Origin: Ettlia oleoabundans
Lineage: Eukaryota; Chlorophyta; Chlorophyceae; Chlamydomonadales
Length of the DNA: 59,178 bases
NCBI GenBank assembly: GCA_019693395.1
Contig: JAAMXP010000238.1
Location: 561-59,738 of the forward strand
Direction: 5' to 3'
The number at the start of each line of letters is the position of its first letter. Position 1 is the first letter of the stretch. This document shows positions 25,601 to 37,219 of this stretch, one piece after another. A model generated the notes under the pieces. The model searched no databases. It was not told where the DNA came from and saw nothing but the letters and a program-made list of their open reading frames with translations. The position numbers and the translations under genes were made by a program.

Positions 25601-25630
25601 CACCTTGACCAATGAGTAGCGGGTGCCAAT
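19637..25630 (-). CDS. CMGC (MAPK-like) protein kinase with long activation segment and C-terminal tail; first exon not found
   Basis: Serine/threonine kinase. Fourteen minus-strand exons: 25541-25630, 25107-25359, 24810-24901, 24571-24612, 24185-24349, 23708-23820, 23178-23307, 22909-23010, 22467-22582, 22026-22159, 21209-21817, 20625-20884, 20249-20408, 19637-19746; phases close; 791 residues as modelled. Counted from the first residue: Gly loop GYGSFSAV (12-19), VALK lysine 34, catalytic loop HRDIKSQN (139-146), DFG 162-164, APE 253-255. TPCYRAPEVV, MWSLGCIFGELLQR, VIGTPCW and LLAFDPTRRCSPDEALAHEYF are CMGC/MAPK marks. About 88 residues separate DFG from APE, three times the usual length, and no TEY or TDY is seen. 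Two introns use GC donors (after 24810 and 23178). A tail of about 380 Ala/Gly-rich residues follows. An upstream exon with the ATG must exist between 25631 and 27109, but I could not place it. Confidence 0.82.
22631..22701. repeat. (GGCA)n tract in a kinase intron
   Basis: Interrupted GCAG/GGCA/GGCT tetranucleotide units between two kinase exons. Confidence 0.85.
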
Positions 25631-27109
25631 CTGAGGGAGGGAGTGCAGCGCAGCAGCGGGTTGAGGCTCAGGCAGGCAGCAAAGCTAAAGGAGGCGGGGC
25701 AGCAAACTCGCAGCCAGCATAAGCAGCCTTGCAGGGCGCAAGGACTGACGGTTGAACTCAGCAACAGTGGCAAAGCACGCGCAGCATGACTGACTGAGGG
25801 ATGTTACAGAGTCTGCGCCAGGATACCCGCTGGCGGGGAGATACAATCAGACATGAATGAATGAATGAATGCACCAACCACTGCTCTACCAAATGGGATC
25901 AGTTAGGATTGAGTACCATGGATGGGCGTGGGCAAAGTGTGTGGGTGTCGGTAGGGGCGGGAAGGTTGTAAATAAGGGGGCGGGCCCTCAAATGAACAAG
26001 GGTAGGCACGCGCAGCATGAGCACTCAATGCACCACACACCCACGGACCTGCCACTGAGTGCCATGGTCCTGAAGGGTTGTGCCCGGCTCAGCGCTCACA
26101 AACCAAAGGCCTGCAGACAATGTTGGACGGGGTCGGTGTTGCTACTCAGGCTTCTGTCATGCAAGTGCAGGACCTATTGTGGGAACCTATAACTTTGTTT
26201 AAAGCGGCTGCCTGTACTGCCCTGTCCTGCCCTGCCAGGCGATGTCAACAGAGCTAGCCGAAATTTTGCACACCCGTCAGCTGCTAATGGCAAATCAATA
26301 GAATGTAAACGCTCCCTACCTGGCTCATAGGCACTTTGCCTTATGCCAGGACCTGGCTCCATGCTGCATCGCATAATAAGCAATCAGGCACTAGAGGTGG
26401 CGTCGGTGGCGGCGTTGTTGACGGCGGTGGCAGTAGCCGAGCAGCTGGGAAAGGCTCAGCAGAGCACCCAGCCTCGAGTCGGGACACTTATACTGCGCGT
26501 TACAGTCATGCGAGCGCCTGCATATACCTGTCTCTTCCGAGTCCCGCGGCCGGTTCGTCACGCTGGCTCTGTCTCTCGTCCACCTGACATGCTGCACTAA
26601 TGTTGCATAAATTCTCGCGGTCTCCAAACACAGTTTGTGGCTGTCGGGACCCTAGAGTCAGAACCAGCTCCGCTTGCTTTCGCCAGCTCAGCGCACCTGG
26701 CATGGGACGATTGAAGTGGTTCGGGCGATAGAAACACCTGCGCATGATTGTATTGCAGTGTCTGGAACTCCTGTGCGACCGACCCTTGGCTGTTAATTTT
26801 CGTTCACGCACTTGCAAAACCCTTGTCTTGCAGCAGTCCTGTCCGGTTATTCCCAGTTTCCCAGCCGCTGGCACGCGTGCAAGGTCGCTTATACACGGTG
26901 CACAGGGTTCAAGGGGCTCAACCGCCGTGTCCCGCACCAGCGCACGCATTTTCTCTTGGCCGCTGCCTGACCCACTGGTCCAAGCAGTTAGCATTCTTTC
27001 TTTGCACCAACTCACTGCTTCCATGTCACAAACACGACTGCAGTGCAGATCAACGTCCTTTTGGGAGTAGCCTGTGTCTGTGTCTGAGTAATGTGGAGCC
27101 TCGGAGCAG
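25631..27109. other. Intergenic/5' region of kinase and of the 193-residue protein
   Basis: The 1,479-base interval between divergent genes should contain the kinase's first exon. Two candidate starts were examined: ATG near 25856 (minus), and ATG near 26370 (minus) leading MEPGPGIRQSAYEP. Both have donors in the wrong phase for the 25630 acceptor. An ATGA tetranucleotide tract lies at 25853-25870. No recognisable gene is seen. Confidence 0.4.
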
Positions 27110-27141
27110 ATGGCAGCGCCTCCCGTTCAGCCGCCCCGTGA
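27091..27141 (+). promoter_or_regulatory. Overlapping short upstream ORF
   Basis: ATG at 27091 opens 16 codons ending in TGA at 27139-27141. It overlaps the start of the main frame (27110) in a different frame. If the transcript starts upstream of 27091 it would depress translation of the main frame or be bypassed by leaky scanning. Confidence 0.45.
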
Positions 27142-28285
27142 GTTGCCCGACTGGGTGAAACCCAGCATACTAGAGTACAAAGATGCAGAGCTGAGGCACT
27201 TGCGGGAGCTGCCACGCAGCAAAAAGAACGGTTGGGCCAGGGAAGCGCCAAGCAGTTTGACGAGGTGAGGCCCTTGCGCCTGTGGACCAGCCAAAGCTTG
27301 CCTGCAGGCTCTGCTGGCCATGGGCTGTACACCTGGGCCACTTAAGTGGGGCTCGCCACCTATCCAGCCATCAAACTTCTATCTAAGTGTCGCGCTACGC
27401 AGATGTTGCACGATATTTGGTCGTATGGCGATATAGCCTTTGTGCTGGCAGATGGGTTCATGAAGGGGCAGCTCTGAAGTAGAAAGGCGACACGGCAGCC
27501 GCACCCATTGCTCAACGCTGGCGCATGCATATGGCATGCAGGCATCAAGGCCTGCGCCCTGCTGGCGCATGCAATGGACAAGGACTTTGCGAAGGGTTTA
27601 GCTCAGAACTGCCTGAGGCCAATGGTTGGAAAATTTGACCTTAACTCCAAAGGGTTTCAGTTGCACATTATTATGCAAGGTGGTACCCGGTGTGCGCAGC
27701 TGCTCGCAGGGAGCCAGCCTCCCGTGGCTGCTTCTTGCAAGGCAAGGGTTGCACTGTCAGATGGGCACTGTCTGCAGCACAGTTGCAACTGCTGCGGTTG
27801 TTTGCCTTCACACTGCCGTTTGTTGTTGTCGATACTTTCAACTTGTGTATCCATACAGGCACCCGATGCTTACCAGCAACCCCAGCCACCCAGGATTTCA
27901 ATGGCGCTGGGTGTTTGTCAACACGCGGCACTCAGACTTCTCGTTGGTGCAGCGGGTGTTCCTGCAGCCGCAACCTCGGCCGGTGGCGGAGTTGCTGATT
28001 GGGCGAGCGTTGGGTTACCCGGTGCCGGGCGGAAACGCCACAATTGAGTATTACGACCTCACACAGTGCCACGAGCTTGGTGTGAACTGCGTAGGATTCA
28101 AAGAGCACTTTTGTCGCGATGAAGAGGGCGAAGTAAACCCTGTGTTGAAAGATTTCCAGGCCTATGCTGCCGTCTGGTCCCTGCTGGGCCGCCAGCTGAC
28201 TATCGACACCCACAGGTTTCCCACACTTCACGCACCCTTGGAGAGCATGCAACGCGCTGTAGCTGCAGGTTACCGCCCCAGGTAG
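27110..28285 (+). CDS. Unrecognised 193-residue protein
   Basis: I do not recognise this family. Two exons: 27110-27264 and 27859-28285; the AGG arginine codon is split exactly at the junction, so phases agree. The protein begins MAAPPVQPPRELPDWVKPSI and has a compact, non-repetitive, aromatic-rich composition (FQWRWVFV, IEYYDLTQCHELG, VGFKEHFC), which suggests a folded domain of about 140 residues in exon 2. No signal peptide or membrane segment is seen. A short overlapping upstream ORF starts at 27091. A TGTAA signal lies at 28454-28458. The 594-base intron could hide a further exon, but none is required by phase. Confidence 0.65.
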
Positions 28286-29281
28286 TGTTCCACTTTACAG
28301 CATGACCACCCTGACTGTTGGTGACACTGAGCTCTCCTGTTCCAGCAGCTTTGTCTCCCTCTCTCTCTCCCCCCTCATGTTTTGTACTGGGGTTTTCTTT
28401 CTTTTAACATGTGTGCCGCCCCAGCCTTGTTGTCGCTCATGTGACCATACGAGTGTAACAGACCAGCAGCAGACCAGCAGCAGTGGGGCAGACCCTACGA
28501 CCTGAGCATATGTGTAACACACTGTTCGCCAAGGGCGGTTTTGGAAAGGCAGCATACTGTTGCTTAGAGCATCAATCGTCAATAAACTCACAGGAACACA
28601 CCCATGGTCGATGGCATCTAAACACACGGAAATAAGCCAACAGTACCACCAATGGGCGAGCGGCTTGAAAGCATGTCGAGCACGAAGGCACAACAGGAAG
28701 CCTGCTAAAACCCCACTGAGCTGTCCTCCTTACATGCCACCACTGAATTCATGATGCAAGCCTGTACCTTCAATGGCTTGTGGCGAACGTGGGCAGAACA
28801 TCCCTGTCATTACCACATGACCACCCCCGCCAGCGCACTGGCGCACATGCTGCCGCTTGCGAGGGAGTTCCCTCTGGAATTGCAGCTTCAACACCGCCTT
28901 CTTTCCTGCTGCAGTATGCCACGCCGATGTCACACTCAGGTACATGGGCCCAGGCAACCTGTACTAGGGCCGACTATTGATACCATGCACGGGGTACCCC
29001 CGCTTCAGCTGGTTGGGTGCCGCAACAGTCAGCTCCACAACTTGGGCATGTCATGCACTTGTCGTCAGCTTGTTTCGCTCAAGCAGGGAAGTGTGGGTGA
29101 CGAGCTCCAGCTCAGCAGGGCTGGTTGGCAAAATCTTTTGGCGTTGCAGAGCTCTCAAAACGGCAGCAGACACGCCCTTGAGGGCCGATCACCGGAGGCC
29201 TTGAGGTTTCCGGCTGTGTTGAAAGCCCCCCCTGCCCTTCACACGGCTACTTAAAGGCGGGGCGCGGCACCCAGCTCCCGC
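28286..29281. other. Intergenic: 3' UTR and U-box/WD40 promoter
   Basis: The 996 bases hold the preceding 3' UTR (two TGTAA) and the promoter of the next gene. A plus-strand frame at 28751-29254 is open, but it shows no family resemblance and lacks a clear link to the U-box exon. Confidence 0.4.
28454..28458 (+). promoter_or_regulatory. Polyadenylation signal TGTAA
   Basis: TGTAA 169 bases after the stop of the 193-residue protein. A second TGTAA lies about 55 bases further on. Confidence 0.5.
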
Positions 29282-32256
29282 ATGTCATCCCAACGCAAAC
29301 CCAGTTTTTTAGCGCGGGTGTTGTCTAGAGCAGATTCTCCCAGCCCCGGCCCACGCTCCGACTCTCCCCCGCGAGTCAGAGCACCGACAGAGCGTCAGCT
29401 AGCGGCAGACATGACGGTCACGGCGCAAGCGGCCATTCAGAGCCCATCGGGGCCCGCGGCAGCCGGGGTGCCCGGCTTGGGAGCAGAGGTAATGGCGGGC
29501 GAACTGCCGCCGGCCCCCTGCACTCCGCCTGGTTGACTTGTTCTGGGGCTGACAGTCTGTTGCGAGCCGCGCAAGGCGGGGCGCCGCTCCGCAACGCGGC
29601 AAAGGCTCCTTCCCCCGCTGCCGGCGCCCGTTGAACGCATTGTGCCCAATGCGCCCGCTCGCGACCCCATGTTTGCATCTGCAGAGCAGCGTGCAAAGCC
29701 TGGAAGGCCGCATCATTCCGACTTCCTTCGTGTGCCCAGTGTCTATGGAAATCATGGTGTGCAAGTGCCGTTGGAGCTGGTCGTTTTTGGAGCAAAATTG
29801 CCGCTCAGCAGTTAGCCGTGTGGGCGCCCGCAACATGCTTCACCCCGCTCATGTCCCCTTGTCGCTGCTTCCCTGCGCAGGTGGACCCAGTCATTCTTGC
29901 CACTGGCCATACCTATGACCGGCACAGCATTGAGCGGTGGCTGGCGCAGGGGCACAAGACGTGCCCGGTTACCGGCATGCGGCTGCGGCACCTTGAGCTC
30001 ACACCCAATTTTGCGCTGCGCAGCGCAATCGTTGACTGGGCGCAGCAGAACGGCATTAAGCTGCCGGAGCGCCCCACGCAGCAGCTTGTGCAGCCAGTGT
30101 TCAAATGGGAGGAAGGCCGCGCCGGCAACATTTTGCATGTGGGTGCTGCCTCAAAAACCCTGCTGGGTTGCCTGCCAGCCTACTTAAAAGCCTCCTGCCT
30201 TCTCCTTCACTATTCTTGCCACCTGAGTGCTGGTTGATCATCCGCATGTATGAACGTGGGCTTTGTTGCAGCATCGACTGCTGATGGGTGTCATACGTCA
30301 GTGCTGCATCAAGGCTGCTCTCCAGCCTCCGCCCATCACTGCCCCGCCTACCGCATTTTTGCAGGGCCACACAGAGATCATTTGGGCTATTGAAGTGTCA
30401 GGCAACCGTGTGTACACAGCCTCAGCTGACAAGACAGTGCGCGTGTGGGACCTCAACTCAAAGCGCTGCATACAGGTGCTGGGTGCTGCCATTTCCACTA
30501 GCATCGGGCAGGTTTTGAGTGCAGCGGATGCAGCAGGTTCAAGCGACTTCTTGTGAGACCTGCTCCTATTCGAGTGCGGGCGCCCACTCCAAATCCCAGC
30601 ACTGCTTTGCCTCAATTTAAACTGGGTGCTAACTGACCATCGAACGAAAATTTACCCTCGCTTTTGCGCCCGGGCCTCTGCAGGTTCTGGAGAGCCACAC
30701 CCGGCCGGTGCTGTCACTGGCCGTTGCCGGCAACCGTCTCTTCTCAGGCTCTTATGACTACTCCATCCGCGTTTGGAACCTGGACACCCTTCAGCGGGAG
30801 AAGACGCTGACGGGGCACACAGACGCTGTGCGCACATTGGCGGTAGCCGGCAACAAGGTCTTCTCAGCCTCCTACGACGGCACGCTCAAGGTGGGTGGTT
30901 GCGGGCTCGTATGGTAGGCAGGTAGTTGATTGGACCACAGGCCGTGTGGGTGTCTGTCGCAGGGCCCAGCTGGATGGGATGAAGAGGCAGAGGGTTGTGG
31001 GGCATGTTCTGTGAGCACCACCAAACTGGCCCATGCGTGTAACTGGTATTAATTGACCCCTCCATGTGCCCCCTGGCACGTGTGCAGGCGTGGGATGCGG
31101 ACACACTGACCTGCCTGGGCACTTTGACAGGGCATGCAGGCCCTGTGCGCACGCTGGTGCGCTGCGGCGACAAGGTGTTCAGCGGGTCCTACGACAAGAC
31201 GGTGCGCCCACTGCCGCTGCTGGAATCTCTCAGCCTGTTCTCTGACCATGTGCATAGAATCTGTGCGCTGCATGAATCCAACGTTGTACCAAGGTCGGGC
31301 AGTTGCGAACTGAACAGTGTGGCATTGGTCTGAATGGTACCAAAGTTGTTGCTAACTTGCCATGCCCTGCTGTTGTTTTCTGGTCCCCGCTGACTGGCTG
31401 CAGGTGCGTGTATGGGACACCAACACGCACGAATGCCTGGCCACATTGGTGGGGCACAATGGTGCGGTGCGTGCTCTGGCAGCCACAGACAGCCTGGTCT
31501 TCTCAGGCAGCGACGACACTACCATTCGGGTGAGGCAAACCTTTGGTGCAATGTAGATTTCTGCCGCTCCAACCGTTCGTTTTGTTTTTCAGGAAGCTAC
31601 GATGCTCGTGTTGTGCTGGTTGTGGTTTAAGCTGCTAAGGTGTGGCCTTTTAGTAAGTGCGTGCCTTTTTCTCACGACAAATTGGGTAACAACATATAAA
31701 AAGCGCAGGTGTGGGATGCCTCCACCTTGACCTGCCTGCGCACGCTGGAGGGGCACGAGGACAATGTGCGGGTGCTGGCGGTGGGACATGGGCACCTGTT
31801 CTCCGGGTCTTGGGATAAGACTGTGCGGGTGAGTCTGCGGCTTTGGCAGTAAATTTGCTGCCAATCCGCTTAGCAGCACTGGCGGTTTGCAGCTGTCTGT
31901 TCACTATGCCACATGCTCCATTCTATTCCTTTTTGTGTGAGCACTTGCAATGTGTGCTGTGCTGATGCTCTGCCGCTTTGCTGCCTTGCCCCCCTGGCCT
32001 GCAGGTTTGGTCCTGCGAGAGCCTGACCTGCACCAAGGTGCTGGAGGGGCACAACGAGGCCGTGCTGGCACTGGCGGTTGGGGACCTTTTCATGGCCAGC
32101 GGCAGCTACGACACAACCATCAGGTTCTGGGACCTTGCCTCCTGGCAGTGTGTGCGCAAGGCCGAGGGCCATCAGGACGCGGTGCGTGTGCTGGCAGCTG
32201 CAGACGGCAGCAGCGTCATCAGCGGCGCTTATGATGGTGCTGTCGGCGTGTGGTGA
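29282..32256 (+). CDS. U-box / WD40-repeat protein (candidate E3 ubiquitin ligase)
   Basis: Candidate E3: the U-box binds an E2 and the WD40 propeller presumably selects substrates. Nine exons: 29282-29488, 29685-29756, 29881-30138, 30365-30475, 30684-30890, 31088-31201, 31404-31529, 31709-31828, 32005-32256; all introns are phase 0; 488 residues. Residues 1-70 are basic/Ser-Pro-rich. The U-box is about 82-157: FVCPVSMEIM, VDPVILATGHTYDR, SIERWL, CPVTGMRL, LTPNFALRSAI. From residue 180 there are eight WD repeats, each GH..(V/I)..L to (V/I)R(V/F)W(D/N/S). Four single-blade exons (30365, 31088, 31404, 31709) and two double-blade exons (30684, 32005) are visible. This is not PRP19, which has a central coiled coil and a different U-box start. 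RING-WD40 TRAF7 is the nearest analogue I can name. Confidence 0.93.
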
Positions 32257-32999
32257 GGTGGGCAAAGTCCTGCGGATGCCACATTCGGCTCCAGCAGTCC
32301 CTCCCGCTAGTGCGGCAGCCAGGCTGCCAACAGCCGATCGGTCGCACCACTGCCTGTTCCCTGCCAGTCACCTGCTCGCTGTTCCCAGCAGGATAGACCG
32401 TGGCTGGTTGAGGCCATGCAAAGGGCGCCCCTGAATGTCTTACAGTTGCATGATATAGAATCGTCCTGGTGCTGCACCCGCACTGAAGTTTCGTCGCACC
32501 CGTCCTGGTACTTACGTAGGCTTGCCGCCACCCTTCTAATCCACCTTGCTTCCTGCGTCTCACTTATTATTCCCTTGTCCAGCCCGTCTCAGTTTTCTTG
32601 CCGCCCCGTCCGTGATGTGGCACAGCTGCTGCTGCGGCTGCGAGGGGCCCAACAGATGCCTGTGAATGCCCTGCGCCTCCTCCCTCCCCATCCTCCCCCC
32701 TCTTTTGAGCCAGACCCATCAGCAACAACAAATGTTTGGCGCTTGTCCCTCATCCTCCCCCCCTCTTGTAGCGCTAGTTTGTACCTCCGCTTGTTCTGTA
32801 TCGGCCTGGCGCATGGGCGCTGCAGTGCGCCGGCCTCTGCTCCGTATCCCTACCGTTTCGTTTGTGTTCTGTGTTGGTTCCGCTGCCCATTGCGAACAGT
32901 GCAGCCCAGAATCTGCTTATCTTGCCTTAAACACGGCTGTTGATGAGATTGCCGGTAACCTGCGCAAAGCAGAGCTGGGTAATTTACAGATTTCGGGGG
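32257..32999. other. Convergent 3' interval between U-box/WD40 and helicase genes
   Basis: Both 3' UTRs lie here. TTACA (TGTAA on the minus strand) occurs at 32984-32988, only 12 bases after the helicase stop, and at 32440-32444. No coding similarity is seen. Confidence 0.45.
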
Positions 33000-35900
33000 C
33001 TATGAACCAGCCGCCAACAGGGTAAACTCCGGCACTCCTGCTACCCTGCGTCGCTTGGCCGGCTTGCTGCTACTCCGCTTCTGCTGTGTCTCCTGTTGCT
33101 GCTGCTGGCCGTGTGGCTGGGGTGCCTGCTGATCTGCTCCCACCTCCGCAGCTTGCCCTGATGCTGGTGGCGGTCCCATCCCCACGCCTGCTCCGGGCCG
33201 CTGCACCTGTCCCTCCGATACCAAAGCAGCCGCCATTGCCTCCAGTGCAGCGTCCACATCGTCCCTCACAGCCTCCAGGGCCCCCTTGGGCAGCCGGTGG
33301 TCCTTCACAAACGTGTTGTCTGCTTTCCTCAGCATATCCTTGAAGTGCCGCACGTCCTCGTGGCGCAGAAGGGTGAACACACGCCCACTGCGCCCTGCAG
33401 GCGGTCAGCACAAAGGCGGGTGAGAACGAGCAGTAACCAGCGGGGCAAAGCACTGGGACTTTGCCTGCAGTTTTTCAGGCAAGTGGACATGCTAGTCGAT
33501 CGCGACCGTTCGCTTGAAATGCCAAGCAGGCAGGCTAGGCGGGGTGCGGGGATTAGTTGCTGCAAGCGTCCGGCGCTAGCACTGCAGCAGCACAGGCTAT
33601 ACCCTGCGCTGCTGGCCAACACCCATAGGTGTGCACGGGCCACCACATGCTGCGCTGAGCGCTGCACTGCGCAGCATGCTATGTTGCGCTGCGGCACTCA
33701 CCAGCGCGTGCCGTGCGCCCCGCGCGGTGCACATAGGTTTTCACGTAGACGGGGGCGTCGTAGTTGATCACATTGTGCACGCCTGCAACGTCCATGCCAC
33801 GGGTCATCGCATCAGAGCACACCAGCACCTGCACACAGGCGGTGGCGGGACGAATGTGGGGGATGCTGCGACGAGGAAGTAGGGGGCCGCCAGATAGAGA
33901 CAGGATGACGGGCCAGCGAGGCTGAGTGGGCTAGGAGTGGGTGAAGGCAGTGATGCAACATCCAGACGGGGCATAAGTGGCGCGCCTGCCGCAGGGGGCA
34001 GAGGAATGCAGGCTCTTCTCTGGTTGCTCTTCTCCCTGCTTGGAGCCTACTCGATGCAATGTAGCCAAAGTCTCTAGGCAATTTGAGCCACCTCTGCCCC
34101 ACCACAATGCCTCCCATGGATGAGATCAACCCCTGGCTCCCAGGCTGCCGCCCCGCCCACACCAGCGTAAATAGAGACCCAAGTCCACACCCACACCTTA
34201 TTGCATGTGCAAACACGCCTTTTCACGTGCCAGAAAGAACCACCCGCAACTCTTCACCTGCTCTACACACCCACAACCACTTACACCCACACCTACACAC
34301 AGCCACACCTTGGCTGCGCCGCTTCGGAACGCCTCCAAGTGCACGGCACGCTGAGGTGGCGCCAGCATGCTGCTGAACTCCACCACAGTTTTCGGCAGGC
34401 AGCGCAGCGCCGCCAACAGGAGGGCCAGGCGGTGGGTGGCCTCGATTGAAGAGGTGAACACGATCGTCTGCTGGCCACGGAGCTCCTGCAGGACAATGGG
34501 GAAGCCACGTGGCGCAATGGAAATGTAATGGCAGGGTGGATATGTAATGGCGGGGTGGATATGTAATGGCAGGGTGGACATGTAACGGCGGCGTGGGACT
34601 GTCGTGGTGGAATGGAAATGTCGTGGCGCAATGGATTGTAATGACGGGGTGGAAACGTGATGGGCGGGCAGAAACCGGGGGGTCAGGGTGCACAAGGGTG
34701 TACGTGCATGAGTGCCGGTATCGGCGCAGCGCAGCACCCTCTCAGCATCATCTGGCTGCCATGCTAGAGCAAGCACTGGCCTTGCGTGATACCAAGTTGG
34801 GTTATGGACTATGGAGCTACCGCCTGCCTGCCTGCCTGCCTAACTGGCTCGCTAGCTGGCTGCCTGCATGCCCGACTGGCTGGCTGTGTAAGTGGCTAGC
34901 AGTCTGTCTCACCTGCAGGAGGGCTGCCAGGGCTGCAGGCTTGCGCTCAGCCGGCACCACCAGCTTGAGCTCTTGCAGGCTGCGGGGCAGCTTATAGCGG
35001 TGATCCACTGCAGGCAGGGGGGAACAGGAAGAAAGGAGAGGAGCTTGAGCTGAAAGTGGTCACAAGGTGGCAGTCAGGGAGAGACTGTTGTGCCGCCGGG
35101 CAAGAGCCGTATGTTGGACGGCCTCATTTTGGGTGGTGCCGGTGCGGAGGGCCCGCCCAAAACAATGTGAAAGGGCAGCCGCAGGGATGAGAGCGTTAGC
35201 GTGACTTGGGTGTATGGCTTCTCGCCACAGATGGTAGCGTAAGCAAACTAAGTGAAGTACGGAGTGAAATGTGATGCAGGGCTCCTTACCCGCGCTCATG
35301 GCAATGTACCGGGGGCAGTACAGCTCCAGCCTGTCAATCTTGGATGGGTCGCGGGTGAGGGTGGCAGACACCACAAACTTGACCACCCGCCGCCCCTGCC
35401 CCAAGCCCTGCTCCTGGACCTCCCACTGGTGCGGTCCCTCCCTTTCCTGAAGCTGCTGACTGGGCTGCTGCCGATGCAAGGGCTGGCCTGCAGCCTGGCT
35501 GTGTCCTCGTCTCGCTGCCTCCACCCAAGATGCTGCTGTTGCAACGCTGGTGTGCGCACTACCGCCACCGCCGCCGCCGCCGCTGCCGCCGCCCCAGGCC
35601 TCTTGGCCGGCCAGCGCCGCCGCGGGCGGGACCACAGGTGCTGCTCGGAGTGCCGCCATCACCTTTGGGAGCCAGCCCTGGTAGGCCTGCCGCAGCAGCC
35701 TGTCTGTTTCGTCCACCACAAGGAAGCGAAGGTGGTGCAGGGTGAAGCCGGGGGTGCCCTCCAGGTGAGCGATCAGGCGGCCGGGGGTGGCCACCAGCAC
35801 ATCTGCCGGCCGGCAGGGGCGACAGAAAGGATAAGGACGGAATGGTGGGAAGCCCACGAGGAGTAACGTTCGCAGACCAGGACAGGGGAGGTGGTGGGTC

Positions 35901-37219
35901 ACCCAGGATGCAGACAAGTCCCAGAGCAGAACAGGAAGAAGGAGCACAAGACGCACATAGCCCAACCTATGCAGATGAGGTGGGCAGCAACAACCTAGAG
36001 CCTTGCAGCTAATCAGCTCTAGAACCCCAGATGAGAAGCAGCGCCGAGAGGACCAGCACCGACAAGACCTCAGCAGCAGCGGCCCAGCAAGCACGCGCTA
36101 ACGCCGCCAGCAAAAGTTAAGCAGCAGTGGCGCACACGCACCGATGTCTCCAGCAGCCAGCAGCTCTGCTTCAGTCGCCAGGGCGACCCTCCCAGCCGCC
36201 AGGCATGCTGTGAGCCCCAGCGCGGGGCACAGCGTGGACAGCACGCCAAACACCTGGGCCGCCAAGTCACGCGTGGGCAGTACCGCCAGGGCCCGCAGGT
36301 GCCGCACGGCGCGCCCTGAGAGTGCCTGGAGTATGGGCAGGGCGTAGGAGAGCGTTTTGCCGCTGCCAGTGGGGGCGCAGATGCAGATGTCGTGCGCTGA
36401 GCTGGTGCCGCCGGCCGTCTCGTGCCACACGACCGTCTGCACCGGGAACAGCACCTCGACGCCGCCGCCTGCACGAAAACGCAAGGTAATAGGAAATGGT
36501 TTGCACCTCCAGCAACAGGCTTGCTCAAGAAAACAAGGCCACTCAAGGCCAGTAGGACAATCTAAGAGGGGTGTGCGTCACGGCCATCCACAAGCACCAA
36601 CAGCAATGCAATGGCCAACAAAGCTGCCACAGCCAGCAACCCCATGCGCACATGCCACCCCGACAGCACTGCTTGCTACCCACCCATCCACCCACCCACC
36701 TTCCAGGGCCCGTTTGAGCCGTGGATCGAGCCCTCGCACTTCTTCCAGGAGCACGCCCTCAGAGGCCTCTATCGCGATGGGCACACGCATCCAGGGCAGC
36801 ACTGGCGCAGGCTTGCCCGCTTTCTTTGCGCCTGCCCCGCCGTCGGCTGTCCTCCCGTCGGCTGCCGCCCCTGCTGCTGCTACTCCTGGTGTCGCTGCTG
36901 CGGGCCCTGCTCCTGCTGCTGACGGTGGTGCGCCTGCGGCCTGGATGATGTCGTCAGTGACATTGCCATCCTGCTGGGTGGTGGGCGCATCCGGCTCGTG
37001 ACTACCGGCTGCAGCCTGCAGCTCCGCTTCAGCTGGCTCTGCCGCCAGCGGCGCCGGCGCGTCGCCACCCTCGCCTGCAGCGGCCGCAGTCGGCAGCTCT
37101 GCAAAAGACACTTCTGACCGCCGCTTTTTCTCCTTCTTTGGCTTGTCAGGGCCATCCCCGCTCTTGCTGCTGCGCTTCTTGCTGCCGCCGCCCTCCGATT
37201 CTCGCCCGCTCTTTCCCAT
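33000..37219 (-). CDS. DEAD-box RNA helicase, DDX51/Dbp6 type
   Basis: Nucleolar ATP-dependent RNA helicase family acting in 60S ribosome assembly. Seven exons: 36700-37219, 36142-36468, 35290-35802, 34913-35007, 34309-34485, 33702-33828, 33000-33394; phases close; 717 residues. Residues 1-150 are Lys/Ser- then Ala/Pro-rich, with a nuclear-signal-like KKEKKRR. Helicase motifs: FPVQ (Q region), APTGSGKT (205-212), PTRDLA, TPGRL, DETD (313-316, the variant typical of DDX51/Dbp6), SAT (428-430), IVFTSS, TRGMDV, HRAGRTARAG (578-587). QGWLPKV after DETD is also DDX51-like. A Gly/Gln-rich insertion of about 80 residues sits between DETD and SAT. The C terminus is Gln/Lys-rich with a basic KPAKRRR. 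Assignment to DDX51 rests on DETD and flanking blocks. Confidence 0.92.
34523..34598. repeat. 19-base minisatellite in helicase intron
   Basis: Four consecutive 19-base units of ATGTAATGGCRGGGTGGAY begin at 34523, 34542, 34561 and 34580. Degenerate units continue to about 34670. It lies in the intron between helicase exons 4 and 5. Confidence 0.9.

Noticed and set aside
28751..29254. Plus-strand 167-codon frame before the U-box/WD40 gene
   Set aside because: No family resemblance and no splice link in phase to the U-box gene; probably chance or UTR.
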